DNA of 64,000 bases from Leptospira montravelensis (GTDB taxonomy: Bacteria > Spirochaetota > Leptospiria > Leptospirales > Leptospiraceae): positions 62,001-126,000 of the forward strand of contig NZ_RQFO01000001.1 of assembly GCF_004770045.1 (NCBI RefSeq). The letters run 5' to 3'. Made by a program: the position numbers and the translations under genes. Below, piece after piece: positions 53,113 through 63,120 of this stretch (positions are counted from its first letter, which is position 1; every line of letters begins with the position of its first letter). Under the pieces are notes generated by a model that saw only the letters and a list, made by a program, of their open reading frames with translations, was not told the origin of the DNA and did no database searches.

Positions 53113-56100
53113 TTATTCGATTTCTAGAATCACTAAAGTGACATCGTCATCGGGAGAACGATTTCCTGTAAATTCTTTGATCCTTTCGAGTAACAAACGT
53201 TTGGATTCTGGAATCGGATATCCACTGTATCTCTGAACAATACTTTCCCAATTTTCCTGACCAATCATTTCCTTATCGGAGTTAGTGGCTTCTGTAATCC
53301 CATCCGTATACAATACAATTCGGTCACCAGATCGCAAAGAAACAACATCTTCTTGAATATCTAGTTCAGGAATCCAACCAATCAATTTTCCTTGTGGTAA
53401 ACTTAAAGTGGGTTTCGAATCCCCCAAACGATTAATAATCAGAGGAGGATGACCACAACGAGCGTGGACCATTTCTTTTGTTTCTAAATTAATATATATA
53501 TAAGAAGCAGTGAGAAAAGCCCCTTTCATTTTTCCAAGTAAGGTGGAGTTGATTTGTGTCATTAACTGAGCTGGTTCTCTCGATAACCTAACTTGTGTTG
53601 AAAAAGCAATTTTTAACATGGCTGAGATAAGGGCAGCTGGAATCCCATGTCCCGAGACATCGGCAACCATTACACCAAGTTCTGTCCCTGAGATCGCATG
53701 GAAATCAAAGAAGTCCCCTCCTACGCTGTCCATTGGTTCATAATAAAATTCTGTTTTGATTCCAACGATAGCAGGGGCTTCTTCAGGTAAGATAGAACTT
53801 TGGAGTTTTCTTGCGAGTCCCAATTCATTTTGAAATGCAATAAACTTATTTTGTTCTTCCACTGCCTTTTTCAATGTAATTAAATTTTTAGCTCTAGAAA
53901 TTAACTCTCGTTTGTCGAAAGGTTTTGCTAAATAATCATTTCCTCCAGCTTCTAAAGAGGCAATGATGTCAGTGATTTGGTTTTTGGCAGTCAAAAATAA
54001 AATCGGAAGTTGGTATAAAGAATATGATTCACGTAGAACCGTACAAACATCATATCCGCTCATGCCGGGCATCATGATATCAAGTAACATCAACTCAAAT
54101 GGACCATCATCTCGAACCATTCGAATGGCATCGCCACCATTGGAAGCTTCATGTACATCACAACCAATCAGTGTTAAATGGTTTTTGAGAACTTGCCTAT
54201 TGATCGGTTCATCGTCTACGACAAGGACTTTGATTTTTTCGCCATCATAATCATCACTTGTTTCTTCTATAGGCTCAAATTCAGGAGACTCACCCCCAAA
54301 CCATAAATCTGTCTTTTTTTGTGGCGGTTTTTCCATTGGAATTTCGCCTTCTCTCGCCAAAGGAAGCGTAAATCGAAAAATAGAACCTTCCCCTTCTATG
54401 GATTCCACCCAAATATTTCCGCCGTGTAACTCCACCAAACGTTTTGTAATGGCAAGGCCTAGTCCAGTCCCACCAAACTTTCGCGTGGTGGAAGAATCCA
54501 CTTGTTCGAAGGATCTAAAAATATCGGCAAATTTATCTTTGGGAATCCCGATCCCAGTATCTTTTATAGAAAGTACCAACATCTTTTCCAAAATTTCAGC
54601 GGAAACATCGATTCGACCTTTCTCTGTAAATTTAATCGCATTTCCAATTAAATTAAAAAGGATTTGTTGGAGCCTTGCTTCATCTCCCAAAATGGGAGGA
54701 AAATCCACTGGAACATGATTGCGAACGGTTAGATTTTTGGTAACATAGAGTGGCCTTGAAATCACAAGTACCAAATCACAAATTTGATGTAAATCAATGG
54801 CTTTTAGGTCCAAATCCAAGTCTCTGTTTTTCATTTTGGAAAAGTCCAAAATATCATCTACAAGAGAAGACAATCGTTTCCCTGAACTTACTATCATACC
54901 TAAATTTTGCCTTTGTTCTTGGTTGAGGCGTCCACCAATTCCATCAAACATAGATTCGGCGATACCAATGATTCCATTTAAAGGTGTTTTTAATTCGTGA
55001 GAAGTATTTGCTAAAAACTCGTCTTTGAGTTTATCTAAAGCAAGAAGTCTTTTGGATAGAGATTCTACATCAGAAAAAGCACGACTAAACCTTCTAGAGA
55101 GTGTTAAGGACTGTACTAAAATAAATATAAAAATCCCAATAGGAATTGCTTCTACAGTATAAACAATCTGATACGCATTCATTAAATCAATAAAAGCGGC
55201 AACCGCTACCGCAATGATACCGATTGAAAATAACAAACTACTTTCCTGGCGATTGACAACCGCACGAAAAACACCTTGTAAAATCATTAAGATTCCAGAT
55301 AGAAAAACAATTTGGAAATATCCATTTAACTTTGTATAAATGGGAGTTGGTAAAAACAAAAGGAAACTAATGAATATTAAAGTGGGGATAAACAGAACTC
55401 GGTCCATCCAACGAGGGTAAAACTTGGGATAAAATTCACGAAAAAAAGCAAAAAATAAATAAGGAGATAAATAAAAAGTAAGGTATTCGATCCTAAGACA
55501 TAGATTCCAAGTGATATAGGGGGACAATTCGTTAAATACGAATCTTTCTCCAGTGAAAAGGGTTCTTACTGATAACAAAAGGGCAGCTAACCCAAATAAC
55601 AAATTTCCTTTATCCGATCTTCTAAAATAAAATAATCCAAAATGGTATAAAGCAATGATGAAAACTGCCCCTGCTAAAAACAAAGAGGAGGCTAAATCTT
55701 TCTCATTTGCTTTTAATAGTTTATTCCACTCACCAACATAAGGAGGTTCCCACATTCCACCCTTGTCATGATGAAAATTAGATATCTCCACCAATAGTTC
55801 GTTAGGTCCCTCTTTCCAAGGTAAAGGATAAAATTGGAATTGGTAAGAAGGTTTTGACTCTTCTGGATTTTTGGAAACTGTCCCAGAAGACCCAAGTAGC
55901 TTTCCATTCCAAAACACTCGTGAGGCGGTGGCTGAATCTACAAGTTTGATTCCATAAACTGTCTCTAAATCCGTACCTTCTGGTCTCTCCAAAACCAAAC
56001 GATAGGTTCCAAATCCATTTCCGGTCCCAAGTTCCGAATTCCAAATTCCAGGTACCTGAACTTGGAGTTTTGACTCAGGCAATTGATTTGTTTCTGAGAG

Positions 56101-56259
56101 AAAGGTATGAGGATAAAACTCCCATTCGCCTTCCAAATGAACGGGATTTCCTTGGCTTTTTCGCACGATTTCAGCCGGAGACGTGGCATATAAATGAGGA
56201 AAACCCAAAAATAAAGGCAACCAGCCCGAAACAATCAAATGTAAGTATTTATAGGACAA
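53113..56259 (-). CDS. Sensor fusion: 7TMR-DISM, histidine kinase, receiver and SpoIIE/PP2C phosphatase
   Basis: The 1,048-residue protein has a signal peptide, a periplasmic 7TMR-DISMED2-like domain (~30-180), seven TM helices (about 190-390) and a HisKA with NTSHELKTPLNG (His421). An intact HATPase follows (DTGIGIP, GGTGLGLAI). Then come a receiver (VVDDEP, Asp in LLDIMMPG, TA, KPF) and a C-terminal PP2C/SpoIIE domain (~835-1048). The last has SVGGDFFDF, ADVSGHGIPAAL, LYTDGITE and SPDDDVT, all canonical. An external signal could thus steer both a phosphorelay and a Ser/Thr phosphatase. It lies in reverse between fliI and fliJ. Confidence 0.93.
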   Translation of the reverse strand: MSYKYLHLIVSGWLPLFLGFPHLYATSPAEIVRKSQGNPVHLEGEWEFYPHTFLSETNQLPESKLQVQVPGIWNSELGTGNGFGTYRLVLERPEGTDLETVYGIKLVDSATASRVFWNGKLLGSSGTVSKNPEESKPSYQFQFYPLPWKEGPNELLVEISNFHHDKGGMWEPPYVGEWNKLLKANEKDLASSLFLAGAVFIIALYHFGLFYFRRSDKGNLLFGLAALLLSVRTLFTGERFVFNELSPYITWNLCLRIEYLTFYLSPYLFFAFFREFYPKFYPRWMDRVLFIPTLIFISFLLFLPTPIYTKLNGYFQIVFLSGILMILQGVFRAVVNRQESSLLFSIGIIAVAVAAFIDLMNAYQIVYTVEAIPIGIFIFILVQSLTLSRRFSRAFSDVESLSKRLLALDKLKDEFLANTSHELKTPLNGIIGIAESMFDGIGGRLNQEQRQNLGMIVSSGKRLSSLVDDILDFSKMKNRDLDLDLKAIDLHQICDLVLVISRPLYVTKNLTVRNHVPVDFPPILGDEARLQQILFNLIGNAIKFTEKGRIDVSAEILEKMLVLSIKDTGIGIPKDKFADIFRSFEQVDSSTTRKFGGTGLGLAITKRLVELHGGNIWVESIEGEGSIFRFTLPLAREGEIPMEKPPQKKTDLWFGGESPEFEPIEETSDDYDGEKIKVLVVDDEPINRQVLKNHLTLIGCDVHEASNGGDAIRMVRDDGPFELMLLDIMMPGMSGYDVCTVLRESYSLYQLPILFLTAKNQITDIIASLEAGGNDYLAKPFDKRELISRAKNLITLKKAVEEQNKFIAFQNELGLARKLQSSILPEEAPAIVGIKTEFYYEPMDSVGGDFFDFHAISGTELGVMVADVSGHGIPAALISAMLKIAFSTQVRLSREPAQLMTQINSTLLGKMKGAFLTASYIYINLETKEMVHARCGHPPLIINRLGDSKPTLSLPQGKLIGWIPELDIQEDVVSLRSGDRIVLYTDGITEATNSDKEMIGQENWESIVQRYSGYPIPESKRLLLERIKEFTGNRSPDDDVTLVILEIE

Positions 56260-56341
56260 TATTGCAAGTTTTACTCATTTTTTTAAAAATACGAGTAAAA
56301 AAGAGTACAAAAATTATTCAGAACCGAAGAAATAGACAGGT

Positions 56342-56941
56342 GTGAAACGATTTCGTTTTAGTTTAGAGACAGTTCTAAAGCTAAGGGGTTGGCGGGAAGA
56401 AGAAGAAATCCGCAGGCTCTCTTTAGTTGTTTCCAAACTCAATGCGCTCATTGGCGAAAAAGATACCAATGAAAAAGAAATCGAATCTTCCTATGAGGCA
56501 ATCCTAAATTCTTCCAAAGTAGGAACTAGCCTTTCTGATTATCTTTCCATCGAACAATACATCCAAGGACTAATCAGGCGAAATGAGGAGTTAGAATCTC
56601 GAATCGCCACTCAAAATGAAGAAGTGAATTTGGTGCGTAAAGATGTGATGGTGGCTCGAATGAACAAAAAGGTGATCGAAGTTTTAAAAGACAAACGATT
56701 TGCTGAGTGGAAGAAAAAAAGAAATCGCGCAGAACGAAGAGAAGTCGAAGAATTTAATCTTCAATTAAGCAAACAATCATTATTCGATTCGACTGATAGT
56801 TTCGTACCTTTAAAATCTAAAAAGATACCAAGAACTTTCAAAATTCTCAATAGAGAAGACGGAGGAGATGAACTCACATCTGATTTCAAAACTCTTCGTG
56901 ATTTTTATGAAAAATACTACCTAGGACAAGGGAAATCATAA
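56342..56941 (+). CDS. fliJ: Flagellar protein FliJ
   Basis: The 199 residues start with KRFRFSLETVLKLRGWREEE, the FliJ-type N-terminus, and are long coiled-coil throughout. FliJ is a general chaperone-like stalk of the FliI export ATPase. The tail (~150-199) is specific to spirochetes. It overlaps flbB by one base (TAATG). GTG at 56342 appears to be the start. Position and coiled-coil composition support the call; direct sequence similarity to FliJ is modest. Confidence 0.8.
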   Translation: MKRFRFSLETVLKLRGWREEEEIRRLSLVVSKLNALIGEKDTNEKEIESSYEAILNSSKVGTSLSDYLSIEQYIQGLIRRNEELESRIATQNEEVNLVRKDVMVARMNKKVIEVLKDKRFAEWKKKRNRAERREVEEFNLQLSKQSLFDSTDSFVPLKSKKIPRTFKILNREDGGDELTSDFKTLRDFYEKYYLGQGKS

Positions 56942-57591
56942 TGGCAAGTGTAACCGATAGCACAAGATCCTTCTTTTTAATCGTTCTTATTTTTTTCTTA
57001 ATCGCCATTGGTTTTTTTGTTTTTGATTACTTTCAGGTTATCAACGCAGAGGACTATTTGCCCTTCTTAAAAAAACAAGCAGGACTTGTCAACCAAGACC
57101 TACTTTCACCAACAGAACTAGAAAAGTTGGAGATGGAAAAAGCAAAAGAAAGGCTGATTGCTGACCGTGAAGAATTAGAACAGATGAAACGCGAGTTAGA
57201 AGAAAAATCTTCTTCTCTACATGCAGATAAAGAACGTTTGGAAGAACTCAAAGAAGGAATCCAACGTAAAGAAAAAGAAATGGCTGACAAATTGAAAAAA
57301 GACAATGCTCGCCAAGAAAAGGTGAAGGTACTTGCAAACAAAGTAGCAAATATGCCTCCCGAATCAGCGAGAGATATGTTAATCAATTGGCCTGATTATG
57401 ATATCATCGAAGTCTTTGAACAAATGGATAAAGATGCCGAGGAGGAGGGAAGACAAACCATTACCACCTACCTACTCACTTTGTTCCCTGCAGAAAGAAG
57501 GTCTGTGATTTCTAACAAATGGTTGGATGCCGGAGCTAAAAACGTTCCCAATTACGGCAAAAGCATTGATGAGGATAACGACGAACCATAA
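56941..57591 (+). CDS. flbB: Periplasmic-flagellar collar protein FlbB
   Basis: The 216 residues have an N-terminal TM helix (~11-29), a coiled-coil (~58-125) and a compact C-terminal domain resembling MgtE_N/FliG-like helices (MLINWPDYDIIEVFEQMD). This is the FlbB architecture. In Borrelia FlbB organises the periplasmic collar around the motor, and it follows fliJ there as here. It lacks a cleavable signal and would sit at the motor's periplasmic face. Confidence 0.83.
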   Translation: MASVTDSTRSFFLIVLIFFLIAIGFFVFDYFQVINAEDYLPFLKKQAGLVNQDLLSPTELEKLEMEKAKERLIADREELEQMKRELEEKSSSLHADKERLEELKEGIQRKEKEMADKLKKDNARQEKVKVLANKVANMPPESARDMLINWPDYDIIEVFEQMDKDAEEEGRQTITTYLLTLFPAERRSVISNKWLDAGAKNVPNYGKSIDEDNDEP

Positions 57592-57660
57592 ACGTTATAC
57601 CGTTTTCAAAATATAACCCAAATCTTACAAAAAAAATGAATCCATAACCAGTGAATAGTT

Positions 57661-58224
57661 TTAATTTTTGATGCCATACAAAATAGATTTTACTTCTCTT
57701 ATGGCATCTTCTAACTGATCGTTTACTACCACATAATCGAAGCTAGGTGCTTCTTCTAATTCTTTGATTCCATTTTGAATCCTTCGTTCAATACTTGTTT
57801 GAGAATCAGTACCTCTGCGGATTAATCTTTCGATCCAAATTTCTCTGCTAGGAGGTTCAATAAAAATCGTAACAGTTTCTGGACGTAGTGCCTTCACTGT
57901 TTTGGCACCTTGGACATCCAAATCCAAAAGAGCAACACGATGGTCACGAATGGCATCGAGAATTGGGCCTTTGGGAGTGCCGTAGTAGTTTCCATGTACT
58001 TCCGCCCATTCATAAAACTCACCCGCATCGATTCGTTTTTTGAATTCTTCTACCGAAAGAAAGTAATAGGTTTTACCTTCGATATCCCCCGGTCTTGGAG
58101 CTCTTGTGGTACAAGAAATGGAAAAATAAAAATCGGGATTTTCTTTGAGAAGAGCGGCAATGATAGTAGATTTCCCACCACCTGCGACAGAGGAAATAAT
58201 ATATAAATTAGGACGAACGTTCAA
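57661..58224 (-). CDS. gmk: Guanylate kinase
   Basis: The 187 residues have the P-loop [10 protein letters not shown] (family SGVGKST). The GMP-binding region is [14 protein letters not shown] (here [17 protein letters not shown]), and LLDLDVQGA is the Walker B-like segment. It phosphorylates GMP to GDP. It begins with TTG at 58224, which overlaps the remA stop (TTGA) by 4 bp. The remA-gmk order is conserved in many bacteria. Confidence 0.94.
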   Translation of the reverse strand: MNVRPNLYIISSVAGGGKSTIIAALLKENPDFYFSISCTTRAPRPGDIEGKTYYFLSVEEFKKRIDAGEFYEWAEVHGNYYGTPKGPILDAIRDHRVALLDLDVQGAKTVKALRPETVTIFIEPPSREIWIERLIRRGTDSQTSIERRIQNGIKELEEAPSFDYVVVNDQLEDAIREVKSILYGIKN

Positions 58225-58505
58225 TCTTCCGACTCCTCTTCCCCTTCTGCGAAATGATTATCCCCTGACTCTAAACGTTTGGATAAACTTTCTGGACGAA
58301 TGGCTGACAGAAGGATATGCCCAGAATCCAAAACAAGAACAGATCGTGTTTTTCGACCACCAGTGGCATCAATCAGGCGACTTTCCGATTTTGCTTCCGA
58401 ACGAAGGCGTTTGGCGCCTGCAGAGTCCGCTTGGAGGATTGTAAGAATTTTCGAAACGAATACTACGTTTGAAAATCCTACATTGAGTACCGGAAACGAA
58501 GACAT
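58221..58505 (-). CDS. remA: RemA/DUF370-family regulator
   Basis: The 94 residues match Rem[41 protein letters not shown] and [12 protein letters not shown] are canonical blocks. RemA is a ring-forming DNA-binding protein that activates biofilm genes in Bacillus; in spirochetes its targets are unknown. The acidic tail (AEGEEESED) is an addition. The stop codon overlaps the gmk start. Confidence 0.9.
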   Translation of the reverse strand: MSSFPVLNVGFSNVVFVSKILTILQADSAGAKRLRSEAKSESRLIDATGGRKTRSVLVLDSGHILLSAIRPESLSKRLESGDNHFAEGEEESED

Positions 58506-58517
58506 GGAAACATATTT

Positions 58518-59393
58518 TTAGATTCTTCTAGATCGATCAAGTCGAATCGTTTCTATTAAATGAATTTCATGAATGCCTATATTCATCACTTCTGAAATTT
58601 CTTCGTGTTTATATCCTTTTTTGATAAGATGCACTACTTTATCAATCTTAGTTGCTGAAGGAGCTAGTTCTTCTAGTGCCGATTCAATCGATAGTTCCAC
58701 TTTATCTAAAGTCATTTTTTGATATGAAGCAAATGCTGGATCATTCGCTTTTGAAACTTCGTTTAAAAATTCTCTTTTTTTAGATCCTTCTGTTAGTTCG
58801 TTACGAATCGCTTCCGTTGGTTTTTCTTCAGCAAATGGATTCCCACCTACCGTATAATTCATCTTAGGTTGAAAAGTGGGAACTTCTAGGTTATCAATAG
58901 CTTCCGCAGATGGCGATTGAATTTGTTCCATCCCAAAAATCCCTTTGACTGCCTTTCCCAATTTTCCAAAGGCTTGGTTCACTGCACCTTCTGTGGTTTC
59001 TACTTCATCACTTGGAACCGGGATTTGATTGGCTTGGTAAATTTTGCCAATCCCAGTTCTTTGTTCTTTCAAATCAAGAATCGGTTCTTCACCTAAGTTT
59101 GGTTCTGGAATTAACTCCGATTTCATGGAAAGACCCGTGGACTGGTAATGTTTGAATTCTTTTACCAATACTTCACCTCGTTCCAACATAGTACGAAGAG
59201 CCACCATCTTAGATTCGATGACTGACACTGTGGCATCTAACTCCCGTATGGTTTCCTGGGTGGCCATATCAATAGCCCGGTTTAATTTTTTGTCGTAGTA
59301 TTCGGCTACAGCTTTTTGAACTTTTGCTGAGATAAAAACATACATCATCCCACAAAATAATAGATTAATTAAAACTAGAGAAAAGAGTTCCAT
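58518..59393 (-). CDS. Membrane coiled-coil protein with C-terminal HTH-like segment
   Basis: The 291 residues start with a TM helix (1-20). A coiled-coil (about 22-80) and a low-complexity middle (100-230) follow. The C-terminal segment reads VVHLIKKGYKHEEISEVMNIG then IHEIHLIETIRL. It looks like a helix-turn-helix. AGGAG precedes the ATG. I do not recognise the family. In its position between fapA-region genes and remA it could be a motility or envelope regulator. Confidence 0.65.
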   Translation of the reverse strand: MELFSLVLINLLFCGMMYVFISAKVQKAVAEYYDKKLNRAIDMATQETIRELDATVSVIESKMVALRTMLERGEVLVKEFKHYQSTGLSMKSELIPEPNLGEEPILDLKEQRTGIGKIYQANQIPVPSDEVETTEGAVNQAFGKLGKAVKGIFGMEQIQSPSAEAIDNLEVPTFQPKMNYTVGGNPFAEEKPTEAIRNELTEGSKKREFLNEVSKANDPAFASYQKMTLDKVELSIESALEELAPSATKIDKVVHLIKKGYKHEEISEVMNIGIHEIHLIETIRLDRSRRI

Positions 59394-59440
59394 GACATTC
59401 TCCTACAGAACATTTCCAACAACATTCCGGAGTAAGAACT

Positions 59441-59731
59441 TTAAGCTTTTAAATCAAAACGAGATCCTCTTTCCAAACTAGGGCGGTCAAAAATGACTCC
59501 CTCTTTGGTATAAGCATAAACCGAATTTTCTTTATCTTGTTTCGGTTTCGCCGCCGAACCTTGGTACCCTGATTTTGTATCTGGGACCGTTTGGGCTCGG
59601 TTTTGGGTTTGGATCACAACCTTTTGCAATTCTACCACCTGGTTTTGGTGGGTGAAGGGATTCTCTGCCTGGGCCCTACGTGCAAAATCGTAGTGGTGAG
59701 CGAGACTCGCGAAGTTTTCGTTGAGAATCAT
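59441..59731 (-). CDS. Small conserved protein in the motility run, unknown function
   Basis: The 96 residues are hydrophilic with no TM helix. NFASLAHHYDFARRAQAENPF and a Gln/Val-rich middle (VVELQKVVIQTQ) suggest a helical protein. No family was recognised. GGAGG lies 7 nt before the ATG. It is 12 bp downstream of the FapA-family gene on the same strand and is likely cotranscribed. Confidence 0.6.
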   Translation of the reverse strand: MILNENFASLAHHYDFARRAQAENPFTHQNQVVELQKVVIQTQNRAQTVPDTKSGYQGSAAKPKQDKENSVYAYTKEGVIFDRPSLERGSRFDLKA

Positions 59732-59742
59732 CGAAATCCCTC

Positions 59743-61734
59743 CTAATTCTTAGACTTACCACGGCCTCTCTTTTTTCTCCAGTCATTTTTCGTTTCGTCT
59801 GGATCTTCGTAAGGCATACTGCGAACCTGAGATTCCTCTTCGTAGAATGTCTTTGCTTTTGTCTCGTGGCGAAGTTTGAAATCGGCATTGCGGATGCGAA
59901 TGGTAACTCCAGGGAAAATGGTCTTCTCAACGGAAATACGCCCGCTAGCAGCCTGTTCATCCATGTATTCAGTAAGTGTCTGGATGTCCTTTCCTGCTTC
60001 TGCAATGCGTTTTTCGAGTTTTCTTGTACCTGCGTCCAATTTTTGCAAATGAGCGTCCTGTTCAGCCGTAAAACTGGCAGGATCCGCTTCTTTTCTGGCT
60101 TTGAGAGTTCGCATTGTTTTTGTGAGTTGGTCCAGTTTGTCCTGGTTCTCTTTTCGTTTTTCTTCGTATTCCTGGATCTGTTTTAGGATCTTCGGATTAT
60201 TTCCCACGATGAGGTCGGTTTGTGGGTTGGCTTGTGAGCCAATGATTTTAGCGGAAATAAGTTGGGCCGCTTGGATGGTTCCACCCACAATTTGGCCTCG
60301 TTTTCCTTTACAAGAAACCTTTCCACCTGCCATGAGATGGGAATGTAAAATTCCTTCTTGGACAATGATGTCTTTTTCGGTAATACAAGTGGCGTTTTGG
60401 ATGAACTTAGCAACAATGTTTCCCCCAGTGGATTCCACACGTGCCTCTTCTCTTCCCGTTACCCCTTGGCGGACAATGATGTCTCCATCGGCTTCCACAA
60501 TGGCTTTTTGGACTGTTCCATAAATTTCAATATTACCCGCGGCTTTCACAGAATAATTGTCTTCTACGTTTCCTGTGATGATGATAGAACCAAGGAAGGT
60601 AACGTTTCCTGTACGAACTCCCACGTCGCCATTGATACGATAAACAGTTTCTACAGAAAGTCTACCAGCAGCATATAACACTTGTCCGTTGACCTCTGCT
60701 GTGAGACGCATTTTGTCTTCCGACAAAATAGTTCCTTTTCCTTGTTTGAGTTCGGTATCCAAACCATCTTTGGCTGGTAATACCATTCCAAATAAATTGC
60801 GCCCGAACTTTCCTTTTTCTGCTGGAAGTTTTTCAGCTAACAGTTGTCCTACGACAACGTTTTCAATCATATCTAAGTCTTTGTAATCGACACGACCCGA
60901 TTGGTCTTCTTTAAAATTGATTTTCTTTTCGGTGCGAACATAGTATTTGATTTCCGCGTTTTTACCGTTCACAGGGAAATCACCTTCCGCACCAATAAAA
61001 GGTTTGTTATGAATGTCTTCATCCAAACACCTTCTAATTTCATCCTCTTTTAATCCGTGAGCCACACCCATCCCTTTGAGGGCCGCCACAACATCAGAAA
61101 CCTCTAAATCACGACCACCTGGCCTTGCAGGAAACACAGTGACAAAAGCACGCATATTTTCTTGAGCAATTTCTACGTTGCAACTAGAGTCATTTCCTGC
61201 TTTTGGTTTCTGATTCGAGATGAGAACCGGTTCCCCCTTCTTCTCTTTGAGAATTTTGTTAATTAGGTTTTGGTCGACACCGGCCACTCCACGAAACGAA
61301 AGTTTCTTGGATACATCAGCCATTGTCATTTCCAATCCTTCACCAGTAGGAGGATAAACGGTTAAAAATACACCGGTTCTATATATCTTAACGGCAACAC
61401 GGCCATCTTTATTTTTAGGAGTGACTAGTTCTTTTAAATCTTTGGAAACTAATTTCCCACTACCACCCGTTAGATGCTCATCCAAAAGACTAAGTTCATC
61501 TAATAGCATATCATCGGGAATGATGGAGGCACGAATATGATAGGGTTCAGAAAAGAATAAGGACTTCTTTCCTCTTTTTAAAACAGTATAATCGATCTCA
61601 TGAACTTTGCGACCCAAGTGCTGCGACGCAATTGCCAGACACTCTTCAATGGTATCGGCAATGACTTCCACTTGTTCTTTTTCCTTACGATCGAACTCTT
61701 TCAGTTCCTCTGTAAGAAATTCAGTGAGCGACAT
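59743..61734 (-). CDS. FapA-family protein (DUF342), with N-terminal Jag-like domain
   Basis: The 663 residues have an N-terminal Jag_N/KH-like region (about 1-70, including [15 protein letters not shown]). The FapA/DUF342 region (~230-540) has repeated Gly-turn strands such as [27 protein letters not shown], split here as [13 protein letters not shown] and [12 protein letters not shown]. This type of repeat forms a beta-helix-like fold. A coiled-coil (~515-590) follows. FapA-type proteins are linked to polymer-scaffold functions, but the role is unclear. The gene is 6 bp from fliA. Confidence 0.82.
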   Translation of the reverse strand: MSLTEFLTEELKEFDRKEKEQVEVIADTIEECLAIASQHLGRKVHEIDYTVLKRGKKSLFFSEPYHIRASIIPDDMLLDELSLLDEHLTGGSGKLVSKDLKELVTPKNKDGRVAVKIYRTGVFLTVYPPTGEGLEMTMADVSKKLSFRGVAGVDQNLINKILKEKKGEPVLISNQKPKAGNDSSCNVEIAQENMRAFVTVFPARPGGRDLEVSDVVAALKGMGVAHGLKEDEIRRCLDEDIHNKPFIGAEGDFPVNGKNAEIKYYVRTEKKINFKEDQSGRVDYKDLDMIENVVVGQLLAEKLPAEKGKFGRNLFGMVLPAKDGLDTELKQGKGTILSEDKMRLTAEVNGQVLYAAGRLSVETVYRINGDVGVRTGNVTFLGSIIITGNVEDNYSVKAAGNIEIYGTVQKAIVEADGDIIVRQGVTGREEARVESTGGNIVAKFIQNATCITEKDIIVQEGILHSHLMAGGKVSCKGKRGQIVGGTIQAAQLISAKIIGSQANPQTDLIVGNNPKILKQIQEYEEKRKENQDKLDQLTKTMRTLKARKEADPASFTAEQDAHLQKLDAGTRKLEKRIAEAGKDIQTLTEYMDEQAASGRISVEKTIFPGVTIRIRNADFKLRHETKAKTFYEEESQVRSMPYEDPDETKNDWRKKRGRGKSKN

Positions 61735-61740
61735 ATCTAT

Positions 61741-62541
61741 TTACCTTTTCTGGATCGCGGATTTTACTTTAGAGAGTTTGCTGCGAAGTCTTGCGACTGC
61801 TTTTGTATGAAGTTGCGAAATTCTTGATTCCGTAACTTCCAAAACTTCACCAATTTCTTTTAAGGTGAGGTCTTCATAATAATAAAGTACGATTACTTTT
61901 TTTTCTTTTTCTGGAAGAGACTGGATGGCTTCTACGATTACGTTTTTGATTTCTTCTTTTTCGATGATATTGTCGGGATTCATATTCATCGGAGATTCAA
62001 GAGTTTCCATAAAGGAAACTTCATCGTTCTCATCACCGAGAAACCAAATATCATTGAGAGAAACGAGAGAGGTTCCCGATAGTTTTGCAAGAAGTGAATT
62101 ATACTCTTCCATAGAAACACCGAGTTCTTTGGCGATCTCTTCATCTTCTACTTTTTTGCCTTCCTTGTTCTCAAGCATGGCAATGATGTTTTCGAGTTGT
62201 TTTGCCTTTTGACGGATAGAACGAGGGATCCAATCCACACTTCTAAGTTCGTCAAAAATGGACCCGCGAATACGAGTCATGGCATAAGTTTTAAATTTAA
62301 TTTCGCGAGAAGGGTCAAACTTTTCAATCGCATCTAACAGACCAAAGACGCCATAACTGACAAGGTCCTCAAATTCTACGTTTTGAGGCATACCGATGGC
62401 GATTCGTCCTGCCACGTGTTTGACGAGAGGAGAATATTTTTCGACAAGGTAACTTCGGATCTCCGCATCTTTTGTGACGCGGTATTGTTTCCAAAGATCT
62501 GTCTCATCAAACTGATTGTATTTGTCTAGCAATCTTGACAT
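61741..62541 (-). CDS. fliA: Flagellar sigma factor FliA (sigma-28)
   Basis: The 266 residues have sigma regions 2, 3 and 4. [12 protein letters not shown] and [23 protein letters not shown] are region 2. [14 protein letters not shown] is in region 3. [38 protein letters not shown], split as [16 protein letters not shown] and [12 protein letters not shown], is region 4. It directs late flagellar gene transcription. It is next to flhG and the FapA-family gene. Confidence 0.94.
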   Translation of the reverse strand: MSRLLDKYNQFDETDLWKQYRVTKDAEIRSYLVEKYSPLVKHVAGRIAIGMPQNVEFEDLVSYGVFGLLDAIEKFDPSREIKFKTYAMTRIRGSIFDELRSVDWIPRSIRQKAKQLENIIAMLENKEGKKVEDEEIAKELGVSMEEYNSLLAKLSGTSLVSLNDIWFLGDENDEVSFMETLESPMNMNPDNIIEKEEIKNVIVEAIQSLPEKEKKVIVLYYYEDLTLKEIGEVLEVTESRISQLHTKAVARLRSKLSKVKSAIQKR

Positions 62542-62643
62542 AGGGAACCGTAGTACGGAATCTCTTTACTTTATAGAAAAAATCGTATAGAAAGGGAAAT
62601 TACAAGAGGATTTTTTCTTATGTCCTCTAAAAACGGTAATTTT

Positions 62644-63120
62644 TCAACCGTCTTGCGGATCATCCTTGGCCATCATGGTGCGAATCGCCTCCGCCATGAG
62701 TTTTGGCTCGTTTTTGATCGCAATTTTATCCACAATGATATGGTCTCCGAATTTTCCAGACTTTGCCATAGCAAGTTTTGCATCCATTGCGGCATCCCCC
62801 ACTGGTTGGACTCCAAAATCATCGGACCCGCCAGACTCAGAACGAGAAGAATCCATTCCGCCATGTTCTTGATCATATTCCTCGGAATGGCCCTCTCCCC
62901 CACCGAAACCACCAATGGAAAAGGTACTTATAAATTCTAAAAATTCAGGAACTTTCTTTTGTAAGACTGAAAATACACCAAAACCAAGTCCTCCAAATGC
63001 AAATGTGGAGATTAACGAGACAAAAAAGATATAACCAAGGCGGTTTCCCACTAGAAACCCACAAACGGAGCTAATGATGGCTCCGAGTATCGCAAATCCC
63101 AGTACAAATCCGATCTGCAC
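62644..63120 (-). CDS. Small membrane protein, conserved beside flhG and fliA
   Basis: The 158-residue product has two TM helices (about 1-25 and 31-52), a Gly-rich linker (GGFGGGEGHSEEYDQEHGG) and a helical C-terminal region (~110-150, AMDAKLAMAKSGKFG). No named family. It begins with GTG at 63120, directly after the flhG stop, with GGAGG upstream. It is probably cotranslated with FlhG; the role is unknown. Confidence 0.7.
   Translation of the reverse strand: MQIGFVLGFAILGAIISSVCGFLVGNRLGYIFFVSLISTFAFGGLGFGVFSVLQKKVPEFLEFISTFSIGGFGGGEGHSEEYDQEHGGMDSSRSESGGSDDFGVQPVGDAAMDAKLAMAKSGKFGDHIIVDKIAIKNEPKLMAEAIRTMMAKDDPQDG

Noticed and set aside
62605..62628. Hairpin AGAGGA/TCCTCT between the small membrane gene and fliA
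   Set aside because: Stem of 6 bp with a 12-nt loop and no T-run; too weak to call a terminator.
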